Translations under genes and position numbers: made by a program
NCBI GenBank assembly: GCA_002943765.1
Contig: PQWQ01000001.1
Location: forward strand, 1,612,001 to 1,676,000
DNA length: 64,000 bases
Source of the DNA: Psoroptes ovis
Taxonomy: Eukaryota > Arthropoda > Arachnida > Sarcoptiformes > Psoroptidae
Direction: 5' to 3'
Notes under the pieces: model-generated
The model's database searches: none
What the model was told of the DNA's origin: nothing
The model's input: only the letters and a program-made list of their open reading frames with translations
Shown: piece by piece, positions 25,838 through 38,379 of the stretch
Position numbering within the stretch: the stretch's first letter is position 1
Layout: every line of letters begins with the position of its first letter

Positions 25838-25869
<32 letters not shown>
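25837..25869. repeat. (ATT)n microsatellite
   Basis: About eleven ATT units between the CAF-1 p60 gene and the convergent minus-strand gene. Confidence 0.85.
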
Positions 25870-25871
<2 letters not shown>

Positions 25872-25999
25872 GATAACCCTATCGTTTGTTTTCATTGTTT
25901 AAGCATTTTATATATTTATATATAAAAATGAATGAATGAAATGAATATGATTCGGACAATTAAATAATCTTTTCTTTTCGATATTTTGTCTTGTTTCAT

Positions 26000-26673
26000 T
26001 CATATTAAATTTGTTTCAGCTTTACGAATTTCTTTAACAATTTGATCATGTTCTTCAAGTAATCGTGCAAATTCTTCTTTCCTTAATCGTGCTGTTGTCT
26101 ATGGTTGATAAATTGATATTGGAATTTTTTAGAATTAAATAAGAAAAATATTGAAAAGAATGAATTTATACTTACAATCAATGATTGAACAATATCATCA
26201 TATTCTTTAGCTTTCTTTGGTTGATCTTTTTTTAGGATAAGCATAGAGAGAAAAAGAGAGAGAGATAAATATTAATGATTGAAATTTGATCTTAAGTAAA
26301 TAATAATAAAAAAAATAAATAATAATTATAATATACCATAATAAAGATCTTCAAATACTGAAATAGGAGCAGCAATCGTTTTACGACGTTCATTGTAACG
26401 TAATGATGATCTTGTCGCTAAATGAACATGTTCATCATCATCATTGATTAAGCTATCGCTTTCATTTGTAATAACTTCTTCATCCAAATTTTCATTATCA
26501 TCATCATTAAAATCATCGATATTGATTGCTGGTTCAACAATAATACTGACCGAATGTACTAAATTTGATCTTCTTTCAACATTATCATTGTCATCGTTCG
26601 GTACAATTATCATATCATCGGATGTAATATTATCATTATCATTATTCGATGCTTGTTGCTGTGAACTATCCAT
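26000..26673 (-). CDS. Unrecognised acidic protein with C-terminal coiled coil
   Basis: Three exons on the minus strand (26673-26337, 26225-26176, 26098-26000), GT-AG and in frame, give 161 residues. I do not recognise the family. The N-terminal 85 residues are acidic and low in complexity (Asp/Asn/Glu-rich). A basic patch RSSLRYNERRKTIAAP follows, then SVFEDLYY, KKAKEYDDIVQSL, and a heptad-like charged helix from about residue 130 (TARLRKEEFARLLEEHDQIV) to the end. The order, acidic disordered region then short linear segment then coiled coil, suggests a small adaptor or regulator. The coding case rests on three consistent splice joins, a clear composition change at the exon edges and the helix pattern. 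It faces CAF-1 p60 tail to tail. Confidence 0.72.
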
Positions 26674-28432
26674 TATTATTTTATCGATAGATGATATTTT
26701 ATGATAATGAAAAACTTATTTTATGTTGAAAATAATTTGATTTCAATCAATTATGATACAAAATAAGAAGATATTTGATTAAAATAATGACAATAATAAA
26801 AATGATGATGAAAAGAATTGAATGATTCAATTTATTTGACTATTTTATATTTGTCAAATCAAAAAAGTTAAAAAAACAATGATGGCAACAACTGTAAATT
26901 CGCTACTTCTTCAACAATGGCTATATCATGTGCGTATGCGATTATGAATGATAATAATTCATCATTGTTGTGCCGTCATAATTAATAATATTAATAATGA
27001 TAATAATAATCGTTGAACTTCCAATTCGAAAAATGTTTATATTTATTTTTCTTCGTAAGTTGATTTTTTCCTTTCCAAATACTGTTGATTTGAGAAGCCA
27101 AGAAAATTGGCTTGAAAGTGTCGTTTTGATAGCTGTTTTTTATTTTAGTAACAATCAATTGATTTTTTTCTTGTTTTGATCGATTATTCGATACTACTCA
27201 TGATGATGGTGATGATGATGAAGTTGATGATAATGATCTTAAAAATGGTGTCTGTATTCTTTGTCTATCATTTTTTTATTATTGCTGTCGTCGTCGTTGT
27301 TGTTGTTGTTATGATCAACGATCGAAAAAAATGTAATAAAAATAAAACCGTTGTGTTCAAAATGAGCCAATTGAAATAAATAAAAGAAAAAAATTCTAGG
27401 GAATTAAAACTATATAATTGTAAATGATAATAATAGCATCACCTATGATTATTATTATTTTTTGTTATTATAAATAATAATAAATAGCCTTCTATTCCTT
27501 TTATCATTTTTCATTTCATATTCCGACGATTTGCGTACAACAACAACAACAACAAAAATTTGGATGAATCAAATTCTCGAATAATAATAATATCGATCTT
27601 CTATTCCATCTCATCTATAAACCGATGATTATTGTGGTTTATTCTTCTTCTTCTTTTGCTTCATCGTCTTTTCCTTCGACGACGATGCGCATCTTTCATC
27701 AATGATGATTGAATATAATACCGTTTCATTTTATTCTTGTTCTCATTCTCTTTTAATTCGAGTTTGCTCCAAGAACCGAATTGAATATAGAAGGAAAATG
27801 AATACTCCATCATTGTCGTCATGAATAATCATTATTTTTTTGTTTCGATGATGGAAAAAATAGATTTAAAACCGATACATTCATGACAATATAAAACCAA
27901 AAAAACATGACATGTGCATTGGTAGCAATAGTTTTGACAGTGTTTTGAAATATTTTTAGAAAATTAAAACAAAAACAAGAAAAATTAATCGAATTGATTA
28001 TAATAAGTAAGATTATGAAATATTAAATTTTCATTACAAAAATTGCGAAAATAATAATAAATGGAAATTTAATCAATTCATTTGATTTAATTGAAAAATA
28101 ATTTTCATTTGTTTCATTTTTCGCCCCCATTTACACTCAAATGGCTTTGAATTTCGATATAGACATTGATCTTGTTATTTTTTTTGTTTTAATGATCATA
28201 GTTATTTGATTGATATTCGATTTATTTTAATTCATTTTTTTGATTTTCTAAGAATTTTATCTTTATTATTTTTCAAAAATTATTCGAAACAAAATTAAGA
28301 AGAGTAATATGAAGAAAAAAAGAATTGTATCATCCAATTAAATTCAAATACTATCAATCAGCTGATCTATTTTTATTCATTCAATTGCAAAGAAAATTTA
28401 AAAGTACATTTTTTGATTTTGAAAATTTTACG
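26674..28432. other. divergent intergenic region, no gene seen
   Basis: 1.76 kb between the start of the acidic-protein gene (minus) and the MINPP-like start (plus). Small ORFs here (near 26997-27379) are low-complexity Met/Ile/Val strings. It presumably carries both promoters; no clear TATA box is visible. Confidence 0.5.
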
Positions 28433-29998
28433 ATGAAAAATTTTTTCAAGTTATTTATAAATTTATTATTGGCAATATTCTTGTTCAATAATAATATTGA
28501 CCAATTGCAAGCAAATGAAACATGTTTAAATTTAAACGAAACAAATGAAATTAATAATAATAATAATGATACCGTACTTGATGATAAATATAAATTATTT
28601 TCAACCAAAACAACATATCTTAATGCACGTAATGAAATACGTAAAATATTTCCGCATGAATGGCCAGAAGAGATTGAAAAATGTCAACCAATCTATTTAT
28701 TTTTCTTAAATCGTCATTCGATTCGTTATCCATCAGCAAAAGAGATTAGAAAATTGAGAATATTATTAGATACGATTCGTAATGAATTATTTGAATCTAA
28801 TCGATTAAGTTATCGTATGTATATTCATTTAGTAACATGGCATTTTAAAATGCAAGAAAATGATGATAATCATGTCAGCTATACTGGTAAATTGGAAACA
28901 GCACAAACTGGTTAGTCATTAATTTTATCCTCTTATCAATAATTGAAATTCATAATTAATTTTATGATTAATTAATCTAGCAAAAATATTTTATGAATTG
29001 TTTCCAACATTACTTGATATTGATAACACTAATTTCGATGTTGGAATATCTTCAAAAATACGTACGGAAGAAACGGCTGATGCTTTCATTGATTCATTAA
29101 TCAATATTCAATTTTATCGCAAACATAGGCCGCAATCAAAAAACGGTGAATATAATTTCGCCATTATTGCTAAATTCTAATGATTTTTCCATTTTCCTTA
29201 GAAATCAAGAATAAAAAGTTCAAAAAAATTTACAGAGATGTTTTAATGTCTCATAAAAAATGTAAACAATATTTAAAAGATTCAACATCCAGTATTCCTA
29301 AATCTGAAAAATATTTGCAATTATTGGACAGTAATCCAGTGAAAAAAATCTTGATAAATTTCAGTAGCAGAAACGGATTGAAATATACAATCAAGATTGA
29401 TTCTTTGATATTGTTATATAAAGCTTGTTCATATGAAACTGCCATCTATAGATATTCACCATGGTGTTATCTATTTACGAAAAATGAATTAAAAATTATT
29501 GAATATTTACTCGATGTTGATGAATATTATGATGCATATCAAATTGATCCGCACAGAAAAATGGCCTGTTCAATAATTGGTGATCTGCAAACAAAATTGT
29601 ATAATGTTATTCAGCAGCCACAACAATCACCAAATACAACATTATATTTTTCACATGAAAATTTACTATCCAAAGTTTTAAGCTATTTTGATTTATTTAA
29701 AAAATTTCCACTGTCTAATTCGTCTGATAATGATGAATATTTTTGCATTCCTGAAGATCGAGAATGGCGTTCCAGTTTGATTGTACCGTTTGGTACAAAT
29801 TTTGCAGCTGTACTATACAATTGTAATAATAATAATAGTAATGGACAAAATTCAACATATAAAGTTTTTACATTAGTCAATGAAATACCGGTCATCGTAC
29901 GTGGTTGTGATAGTTCATTATGTGATATTGATCAATTTTTTCAAGAATTTTATCGGGAAAAAATTGAATGCAATTTAACGAAAATCTGTAAATTATAA
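28433..29998 (+). CDS. Multiple inositol polyphosphate phosphatase-like protein
   Basis: Histidine-phosphatase family member related to MINPP1, which removes phosphates from InsP6/InsP5 in the secretory pathway. Exons 28433-28910, 28981-29145, 29202-29998; 479 residues, close to the family length. I chose the Met at 28433 because it opens a clear signal peptide (MKNFFKLFINLLLAIFLF); an upstream in-frame Met at 28325 would bury it. Family features: RHSIRYP (94-100), KLETAQTGAKIFYELFP, TEETADAFIDSL, a late catalytic SHEN (365-368), and EWRSSLIVPFGTNFAAVLYNC. The catalytic His 95 and Arg 98 are kept, but the usual RHG is RHS and the usual HAE is HEN, so activity or specificity may differ. Several N-glycosylation sequons follow the leader. 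Possibly a diverged paralog rather than the main MINPP. Confidence 0.85.
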
Positions 29999-30437
29999 TA
30001 CTTTTTTTTTTGATGATGATCAGATTCTATATAATACACATTATGGTTTATCTCAAAAATTTTCTCATATATAATAAGTTTCATCATTCTTTCATTTTTT
30101 TTTTATTTGACCATATCTTAAATTGATGCGCACAATAGAAAGTATAGTTTGCGAAAGAACAATTGACAAAACAATGAATAAATGAAAATGGAGTAAAGAA
30201 CATGAATGAAAAAATTCAGTTAAATTACAGAAATTGTTTGAAAGTATCCAAGTGCACACCACAACAGAAACATCATTTGTATTAATTTGTAATCAAAGAA
30301 ATTTTTTTTTTTTTTTTGAAAAAAAGCCCTTCAAATTTGTTATTAAATAATTGTTTTTAGATTAAAGTTTTTTTTATTAAAAATTTTTATATTCAAAATG
30401 AAAATATAAAATAATTCTTAAATTCGATTTAAAACAA

Positions 30438-33400
30438 ATGATAATAATGATGATGATGATTAAGATTAAAATGTCATCCATTCATTCGAATAATAATAAT
30501 CATAATGAATTATTATTATTGATTTTTATATTATCATTATTTTTATTGCTATTAAATGTTACAATAACGGCAACAACAACAACAACAATGAATAACAATC
30601 AACATTTTAGTAGTACGCGTACGATTAAAACTAAATATGGTACACTTCGTGGCATCATTATTAATTATTCATCAACAGTAGACAAAGTATATTTGCAACC
30701 AATTGAAGCTTTTCTTGGTAAATACAATTTCATTTTATAAATTTTTTTTCAAAAAAAAAATGTTTCAAATTAATAAAATTTTCAACATCAGGAATTCCAT
30801 ATGCATCACCACCGATTGGTAAATTGAGATTTATGCCACCAGTAACGCCAGCAATATGGACCGATGTACGAAATGCTAATCAATTCGGTCCAGTTTGTCC
30901 ACAAAGATTACCGGATTTACGAAATGAAACATTAGCATTGCAAAAAATGACCAAAGGACGGCTAAAAATTTTGAAAAAATTGCATGAAATGCTTAAAAAT
31001 CAAAGCGAAGATTGTCTGTATTTGAATATTTATACACCTTTCGGCAGTAATTGTAAATTTTGATTGAAAATGCAATTATTTTTAATTGTATGAATGATTT
31101 AAATAATGTTTTTTTTTTCGAATTTAGCTGCTAATAATAAAGTGAATATTCGTTATCCTGTGCTCGTGTTCATTCATGGTGAATCTTATGATTGGAACGC
31201 TGGATCCATTTATGATGGTTCAATATTGGCAAGCTATGCAAATTTAGTGATTGTAACCATAAATTTTCGACTAGGAGTTTTAGGTAGTTGCTGTTTGTCA
31301 TTAATGATCTTGAAATTCTAAGATTGATAATTCTTTTGTTTTTTGCTTTTTTTTTTGATTGGATTCAGGTTTCTTTCCATCATTAGGTGGAACAGCTCGA
31401 GGCAATTTTGGGCTGATGGACCAAGTAGCAGCATTACACTGGATACAGGAAAATATTCGTGAATTCGGTGGCGATGAAAGAAATGTTACCGTAGTCGGAT
31501 ATGGACATGGTGCAGCTTGTGTCAATTTTTTGATGCTGTCACCAATGGCTAGAGGTGAATTGAATAATGACATGTTATTAATTTTTTTCTTTGCTAAAAA
31601 TATGATTCAATATTTTAAAAGGCCTTTTTCATCGTGGAATAATGATCAGTGGCTCAGCATTGTCACCTTGGGCAATAGCATCAGATGCAATTTTTCATGC
31701 CAAAAATTTCGCCAAAGTTTTAGGTTGTCTTGATAATCCAAGAATGGAGAAAAATGTTTTAGAATGTTTAAGACAAAAAACAGTGAAAGAAATTTTATCA
31801 ATTGATCTCAAAATACCGACACATTTGACAGCATTTGGACCGATTATTGATGGTATCGTCATACCGAATGATCCACAAATTTTAATGTCAAAACCTAATT
31901 CAATTTTCGGCAGTTATGAATTATTGTTCGGTGTTGTTAAAACTGAATCATATAATTTATTTTCAATGTACGATGAACAGCATGGCATTGATATTTCAAG
32001 AAGAGATCGTTTATTACGAACATTGATAAGAAATCTTTTCAATTACCATTTACAAGTAAGTAATCATTTTCTTTGCTGTTCACTATATCATTATAATCAT
32101 TTTCATGGATTTTCAAGGAAATATTTTTAACAATCGTAAATGAATATACTGATTGGACACGTCCATTCATGCATCCGATCAGTTTATTCGATTCATTGAT
32201 CGACATATTTAGTGATGCATTGATCGTTGCACCGACCATTCGTACAGGCCTTTTACATTCTAAACAACAACAATCACATCGCACATATTTTTTTACATTT
32301 TTGCATCAAACTGAATTCAGTGATTATTCAACAAGATTAGGATGTATACATGGACAAGATATGGCATATTTATTTGGCGCACCATTAATAAATGGAAAAC
32401 AATTTTCTTGGTTTACGAAAAATTATACACGTTTTGAAATAAATTTATCAAAAATTTATATGAATTATATTGCAAATTTTATTAAAACTGGGTAGGTTTT
32501 TTTTGGATATTCACTGAATTCAAATGATGATCATTTTTGTAAATTATTATAATACTTTGCAGTGATCCAAATTATAATGGAACAAATATGCTTCATAATA
32601 CTTTAAATCAATTGGAATCATGGCCAATGTATGAGGAAATACAACAAAAATATATTTCATTTGGTAACCAAATTAAATGATTTTCATTATTAATAATTCA
32701 TATTCCTCTTGAATTTATATAGACAACAAAATCAATATTAATGATCATTATCTTGCTCATCGTTTATCATATTGGTATAATTTATTACCACAATTGCATA
32801 AACCAGGTGATAGTGATTTAAAAATTCATCACTTATTAGAGGTGAGATTATCTCGATATTTTCATAATTTCAGAACAATTACATGATTAATGCTATTTTC
32901 ATATAGTCACATAATAATATTCAAACCTATGATGGTATTATACGATATGGCACCTTATCAGCACCTATTTCATTCAATACATATTTTAGTACGGAAACAT
33001 TCTACCAAACATCATTGAGAAATAATAATTCATTATATGATAGATCAAATCTTATCAACAATGGTGATGAATTTCTATTGAATAATCTCAATAATAATCA
33101 TAATGATAGAAATAATGACACGGACGCAATGTCGAATATAAATGATAAAAATTCAGGACAAGAAAGTAGTGCCTTAGATTTGGTGCATAGCGTTGCAGCA
33201 ACTAATGCCTCATTTTCAATGATTGTACAATCGAACAATATTTATACATGGTTAAGTTTAATAATTGCTATCGGTTGCTCATTATTAATATTGAATGTTC
33301 TTGTTTTTGCCGGATTCTATTATCACAAAGATCGAAATCGATTAGAAACTAAATTAAATAGACATAAACAGGTATGAATATTTATCATATTTATTCACCT

Positions 33401-33626
33401 TTTCGGTAATATATTCTGATTCACTAAATTTTTCATTTTATAAATTAAACAGGAACAATCGCACATAATTAACAATAATAACAACAAAAATAAAAAGCTC
33501 AATTCAATCAAAGGATATAGTAATACTTTGAACACAACTAATAATGCTAATAATAATATTAATAATGATATTTCAATGTATAGAATCAATTCAATCACCG
33601 ATGATTATAATAAACAAACCACATAA
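30438..33626 (+). CDS. Neuroligin-like synaptic adhesion protein
   Basis: Postsynaptic adhesion protein with a cholinesterase-like ectodomain that binds neurexins. Ten exons: 30438-30717, 30792-31046, 31128-31283, 31369-31554, 31622-32055, 32118-32491, 32563-32663, 32723-32841, 32907-33371, 33453-33626; 847 residues. Met at 30471 is an alternative start; both precede the hydrophobic leader. Esterase-fold markers: GIPYASPPIGKLRF, SEDCLYLNIY, NFRLGVLGFF, GNFGLMDQVAALHWIQENI and HGQDMAYLFGAPL. The nucleophile elbow is GYGHGAACVNFL (from residue 274), with Gly 276 where esterases have Ser, so it is non-catalytic, as in fly neuroligins; the His and Glu positions look kept. A stalk precedes one membrane helix (WLSLIIAIGCSLLILNVLVF) with the neuroligin-type flank YYHKDRNRLE. 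The cytoplasmic tail is short, Asn-rich and ends NKQTT, not a typical PDZ ligand. Confidence 0.92.
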
Positions 33627-33672
33627 TTGATATTGATTAATCATACTAATTATTTTATAATTATTTAATTTT

Positions 33673-33678
33673 AATAAA
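33673..33678 (+). promoter_or_regulatory. poly(A) signal of neuroligin
   Basis: AATAAA 46 nt after the stop at 33626. Confidence 0.45.
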
Positions 33679-34080
33679 AATCTAATTATTGATTGTTGAT
33701 AAATGAATATAATTATTGAGTTTCATTTTCATTCTATTAATTCTTGATGTCGTTATTAAATTTGTGGCAAACGAACGATCATTTTGTTTTGCAATTTAAT
33801 TCTATCATGCCTTAATCACAGCTGATTTATATATTTTTCAATGTGTGTAGATGGCATACAAATCATTATTTTGATAAAAAAAAATGAATCGATGGATTAG
33901 TTATCATTTGTTTATTTTATTTATTTGTTCGTTTATTTTTACGGAAAACAACATAAATATTTCAAAAAATTGTCTGCGTCTTTTTTTCTGGTTATTATAT
34001 TTACGTGGTCATAATCGAATCAAATGGAATTTTATTTGATATAATCTCGTAATAGTAACAATACAGATTATCATTTTGAA

Positions 34081-35898
34081 ATGGATGATCATCATTCTAC
34101 GGACAAAAGTACTGAAAATGTAGCTGAAAAAGACTCAACAGAAAACGTCAATAAATATATGATTGAAGAAATAATTGATTTGAATGTTGGTGGAAGAAAA
34201 TTTACGACCAGTAGAAATACATTATGTTCGGTACCGAACACATTTTTCACTGCAATGTTAACAAGTGGCTTGCCGTCTTTTCGTGATAAAACTGGTGCTA
34301 TTTTCATTGATCGTGATCCAGATTTATTTTCAATTATACTCAATTATTTACGTACAAATAAATTATATAATGTCAATGATGAAAATATTGAAAGTTTAAT
34401 CGATGAAGCTAAATTTTTTTGCATTACACCATTGATCAAAAAGCTAGAATTACGACAAAATTTCGTTTCTACACCGTCTTGTGGTGATAACATCTTATTC
34501 GAAGTAAGAATCTTTGATGATGAATTCACATAATCTTATTATCTAATAAAATTACTTTTGATTTTTTAGTCTCTACTTAAATCAAATCAACGAACGCCCG
34601 TAAAACAACTCATACCATTTGATCGTGGTTTAGCTGTTGTATACAATCATTTGATAAAATTTTATTATTATTTTTTCAACAATAATGAATGGAAATGTAT
34701 ATCCGATTTCACATATACAGCCGATGAAATTGAATTAGTCGATTTTGTTTGGGAAATTGCACCTATGCGAAGTTTCCTATTGGCAATATATTCAAAAGAA
34801 ATCATACTTTGGGATAATATTGCAAATTACATTAATTCATATCATGATACAAATGAGCGGATACTTAGAGTTGGTAGATTTTCTAAAATTGGTCATTATA
34901 ATTTGGAGAATTGTGAAGTAGACACTTTATTCTTTATTCGATCTCAATTAGGTGAGTATTGAGCGAAAATAAATTATCAAAATTTAATCAAAATATTTTT
35001 TTCCGACTTGTCCGCAGTAACATTTTGCACTGAAAAAGGCCGAATTGGAATATGGAAAAATTCGCGTTTATTCGAACAAGAATTGAAAGAGAATGATAAT
35101 GTTTCAAAAATAACTGCAATTAATAAAACAAAAATGGATTTTTTATTCTTCGGTTCAAACGGTGGCCGAATATATTCGATAGATATGCAGAAGCTACCAT
35201 TTCGATTGAGTGATGGCGATTTATTGATTAATGAATTTTATAAAGATCCCGATGATGAACCAATAACAGCTATATCATGTTTATGTTCTTTCTGTTCTAA
35301 TTTCACCAAATGTTCTCATTTTCCTTGTGAGGTTGCATATGGTACCGAAAGTGGAGCTGTGCATATTCTTGTAATTCATTCAAGTTCACCATTCAAAACG
35401 CTTTTGTTTCATACAATAAGAGTTCATTTATGTCCAATTTGGAAAATAATAACTCATCAAAAATATTTAATGACCATATGCTCAAAACTGCATGTGCGTA
35501 CATGGTCATTGGTCAGATTTAGAGGGACTTTATCTACACAACCTGGCTTAGAACCAGAATCAAATTATGCTATACGTTGTGCATCAAACATCGATAAGTT
35601 CCATGACATTGGTCCATATGGTCATCAAGAAGTACTTAAGGAAATTATTGTTGAAATACCATACAATGGATGTAATTATGCAAATCTTGTATGTGCATTT
35701 AATGGTAAAAAATTATGTACATTAGAATCGGTGGATGGTTCCCGAATTACATCGGTTGGTGGCTTATCAATCGATATTCGTTATCGTACATTCATATTTA
35801 CTGGACATGATAATGGTAATGTTCAAGTATGGGATCCAAATCCGGCAATTAATCAAAAACTTGAGAAAAAAGACATTGACAACAATATCGGAAGCTGA
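34081..35898 (+). CDS. BTB/WD-repeat protein of the KCTD3/SHKBP1 family
   Basis: Adaptor with a T1-type BTB domain and a beta-propeller; in vertebrates KCTD3 modulates HCN3 channels and SHKBP1 binds SH3KBP1. Exons 34081-34503, 34570-34951, 35018-35898; 561 residues. BTB spans about residues 30-130: EIIDLNVGGRKFTTSRNTL, FIDRDPDLFSIILNYLRT, LIDEAKFFCITPLIKKLELR. The propeller half carries family-specific blocks: TFCTEKGRIGIWKNSRLF, CEVAYGTESGAVHILV, HQKYLMTICSKLHVRTWSL, FRGTLSTQPGLEPES, DIGPYGHQEVLKEIIVEIP and FIFTGHDNGNVQVWD. Shorter than vertebrate members because the long disordered C-terminus is missing. It starts 455 nt after the neuroligin stop. Exact ortholog (KCTD3 or SHKBP1) cannot be separated; arthropods usually have one. 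Confidence 0.93.
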
Positions 35899-36910
35899 AT
35901 GAATTATGATCACCGAAAATCTTTATGAAATTATATAATTGTAATTATAACACAAATTTAATTTCATATTTTTTTTATTTATTTATTCATTTAATATTTA
36001 TTATTTAAAAATGAATTCATTTTCTTTATTTTTAAATTCTGAAACAAAAAAAAGAAAGAAAAAGTTGTGTAATGTTCAATAATATCATTTTCCATTCAAA
36101 ATTGTTGTTGAAGATAGACATGTTTGTGTATGTTGCGGTGTTATGTGGTGATGGTGTTGTTGTGAAAATAAAGATTCTAAAAAATATATAAATGGGGATT
36201 TTCATCATCATCATCATCATCTATATCAACATCATTATGATCGTGATCATCATCATCATAATCATCGAATGTTTTCAGCAAAATTCTTTGATTTAATATT
36301 TGACTTAGTTGGTTCGGCGATTATCATAAATTTCTCAATTCTTGATTGGTGCAAATGGGTGAGAAATACATCGTAAAAATGGTGAAGATAAAATGAATGA
36401 ATGATAATATTGCAATTTCTGTAAAAGACAATAAAATAATTTCCGGGGATATTTTGGCGATGGATCAATGTTGCGGCTGCTGCTGTGGGTGTTGATTTCG
36501 ATTTTATTTGGTTCGAATTTTTTTTTTAATATTATGCTTGATGTTCCAAGTTGTTGATGATAATGGTGATCAACGATTCATTTAAATGAATTGATTGATT
36601 TTGCTCATTAATAATAGAGTGAATATTGCTAATTATTGAATTTTGAAAATGAAAATGAATGAATATGAAAAAATGAAATATAAATCTTCATTATATAACT
36701 CGATGGATGTCCATATACAAATATACGATTGATCATGTGTAGATTGATTAATTGATTGATTTAATTGATTAATTAATTGTTTAATATAATAATAATGATA
36801 ATAATAATTATTTAATAATTGATGTATATCACTTTTGTTTTCACTTTGTTTGGAAAAAAACACAATTCTTGATGCAAAATAAAACAGACAACAATAATAA
36901 TGATAATTAC

Positions 36911-36961
<51 letters not shown>

Positions 36962-38379
36962 AATGACCATGGATTAATATTGATATATTGATTGATTGAT
37001 TGAATGAATTGAAATTTCTTGCTGTAGGTCTTGAATTTTGAGATAAACCAAAAAGGTGACTGGTTTTACAATTGTTGAGTGACAAAAGACAAATTAATGA
37101 TAAAACGAAAGAAATGCAAATGAACAAGAATAATCAAGAAAAGATGACAATTATCACCAATTAAGTTACTTGAATGAATTTGAGAGATGAATGAACGATA
37201 ATTTTTAAATAATTTGATTTGAAATTTGATTGATTTAAACTTGTATTCTGTGTTTTCAATGTCTTGTTTTAAATAAATCATGTATTTTTTTGTATGGATG
37301 AATGTGTGTGTGAATATTTATGTATGAATGAAAGTAAGCACATGTTTTCAGAGCAAAAAAAAAAGACGAAAAAAATCAATCGATCATCATCTTCATCATT
37401 ATTATCATTAAATGAATGAAATGTATTATAATTATGTATTTGAATAATGTACGATGTTCCAATGGTAATTATTATGTTTAGGGTTTCAATGTTTATTCAA
37501 TGTAAATATCAGATGTATGTGTTAAGCAGTGTTATTTAGTGTGATTCTCATTGACAATTTGTTAATTTTTTCTGAAGAATTTCAAAAACAAATGATAAAA
37601 GACACTAGTTGATAATATTTGTGTTTAACTGTGTTTTATTGTTGTAAAGTTTTGTGAAATTGAATTGAATATTAACAAACCAAAAGAAGAAAAATTTGAT
37701 TAAAGAAAAAAAAACGATTTAAGGAAATATATTTATGAAAATTCAAATTTCATTTATGTTCATGTATATAAAGCAAATTCTGCTGCTTAATTCTCACTCA
37801 CTCGATTGAAATATATAATATAATAATGTTAATAGAAATAATTATGATAATATTAATTAATTAATCATTAATAATAATATATGGGGAAAAAACATTTCTT
37901 TAAAATTTTTTTAAAACCCTAGAAAAATCATCATAATAATAATTAGCGGAAACATCCTCGGTGAACACTGGGTTAATTATTTTTTGATATTATTGGTGAT
38001 GATGATGATGATTTTGATGTATAATTTTATCTTGTAATTAATCATCAATAATCAACTGAATCAATTGTTAATGGTTGATAATCATTTTTGCTTCAAAATA
38101 AAAAGACGATTAGCATTGAATGAATTTTGTATTAATATTGTTGATGATGATAATAATGATGATGATGATCAAACAAGCCTAAATATGAATAGTTACAAAA
38201 CTATTTAGAATTTTTTTTAAAAAATGGTGATGAATATATTAATAATTTCTTTTGCAATATTTTCTCATACTGTTGTTACTCTTGATGATAATAATTATAT
38301 TAAGAATAATAATGATTTTGATTTATTAATGATTTAATTATGATCGAAAATAATAATAATTAAATCAATATTAAAATAT
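35899..38379. other. tail-to-tail intergenic region, UTRs and repeats
   Basis: 2.5 kb between the convergent KCTD3-like and Nova stops. It is dominated by CAT/GAT and ATT repeats; a candidate poly(A) signal for the plus-strand gene is AATAAA at 36167-36172, and one for Nova (minus) is at 38322-38327. The minus-strand ORF at 36633-37127 is a translation of the (GAT)n tract (poly-His) and is rejected. Much may be the long 3' UTR typical of Nova genes (inference). Confidence 0.5.
36911..36961. repeat. (GAT)n microsatellite, about 17 units
   Basis: Longest pure trinucleotide tract in the window, in the 3' flank of Nova. Confidence 0.95.

Noticed and set aside
28325..28432. Upstream start for the MINPP-like gene
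   Set aside because: It would place 36 polar residues before an obvious signal peptide; the Met at 28433 is better.
36505..36525. tRNA B-box-like GGTTCGAAT
   Set aside because: No A box, acceptor stem or cloverleaf around it; chance match.
36911..36961. CRISPR-like regular repeat
   Set aside because: Pure 3-nt microsatellite with no spacers in a eukaryotic genome.
36633..37127. 164-codon minus-strand ORF with a long histidine run
   Set aside because: It is the translation of the (GAT)n microsatellite and flanking repeats.
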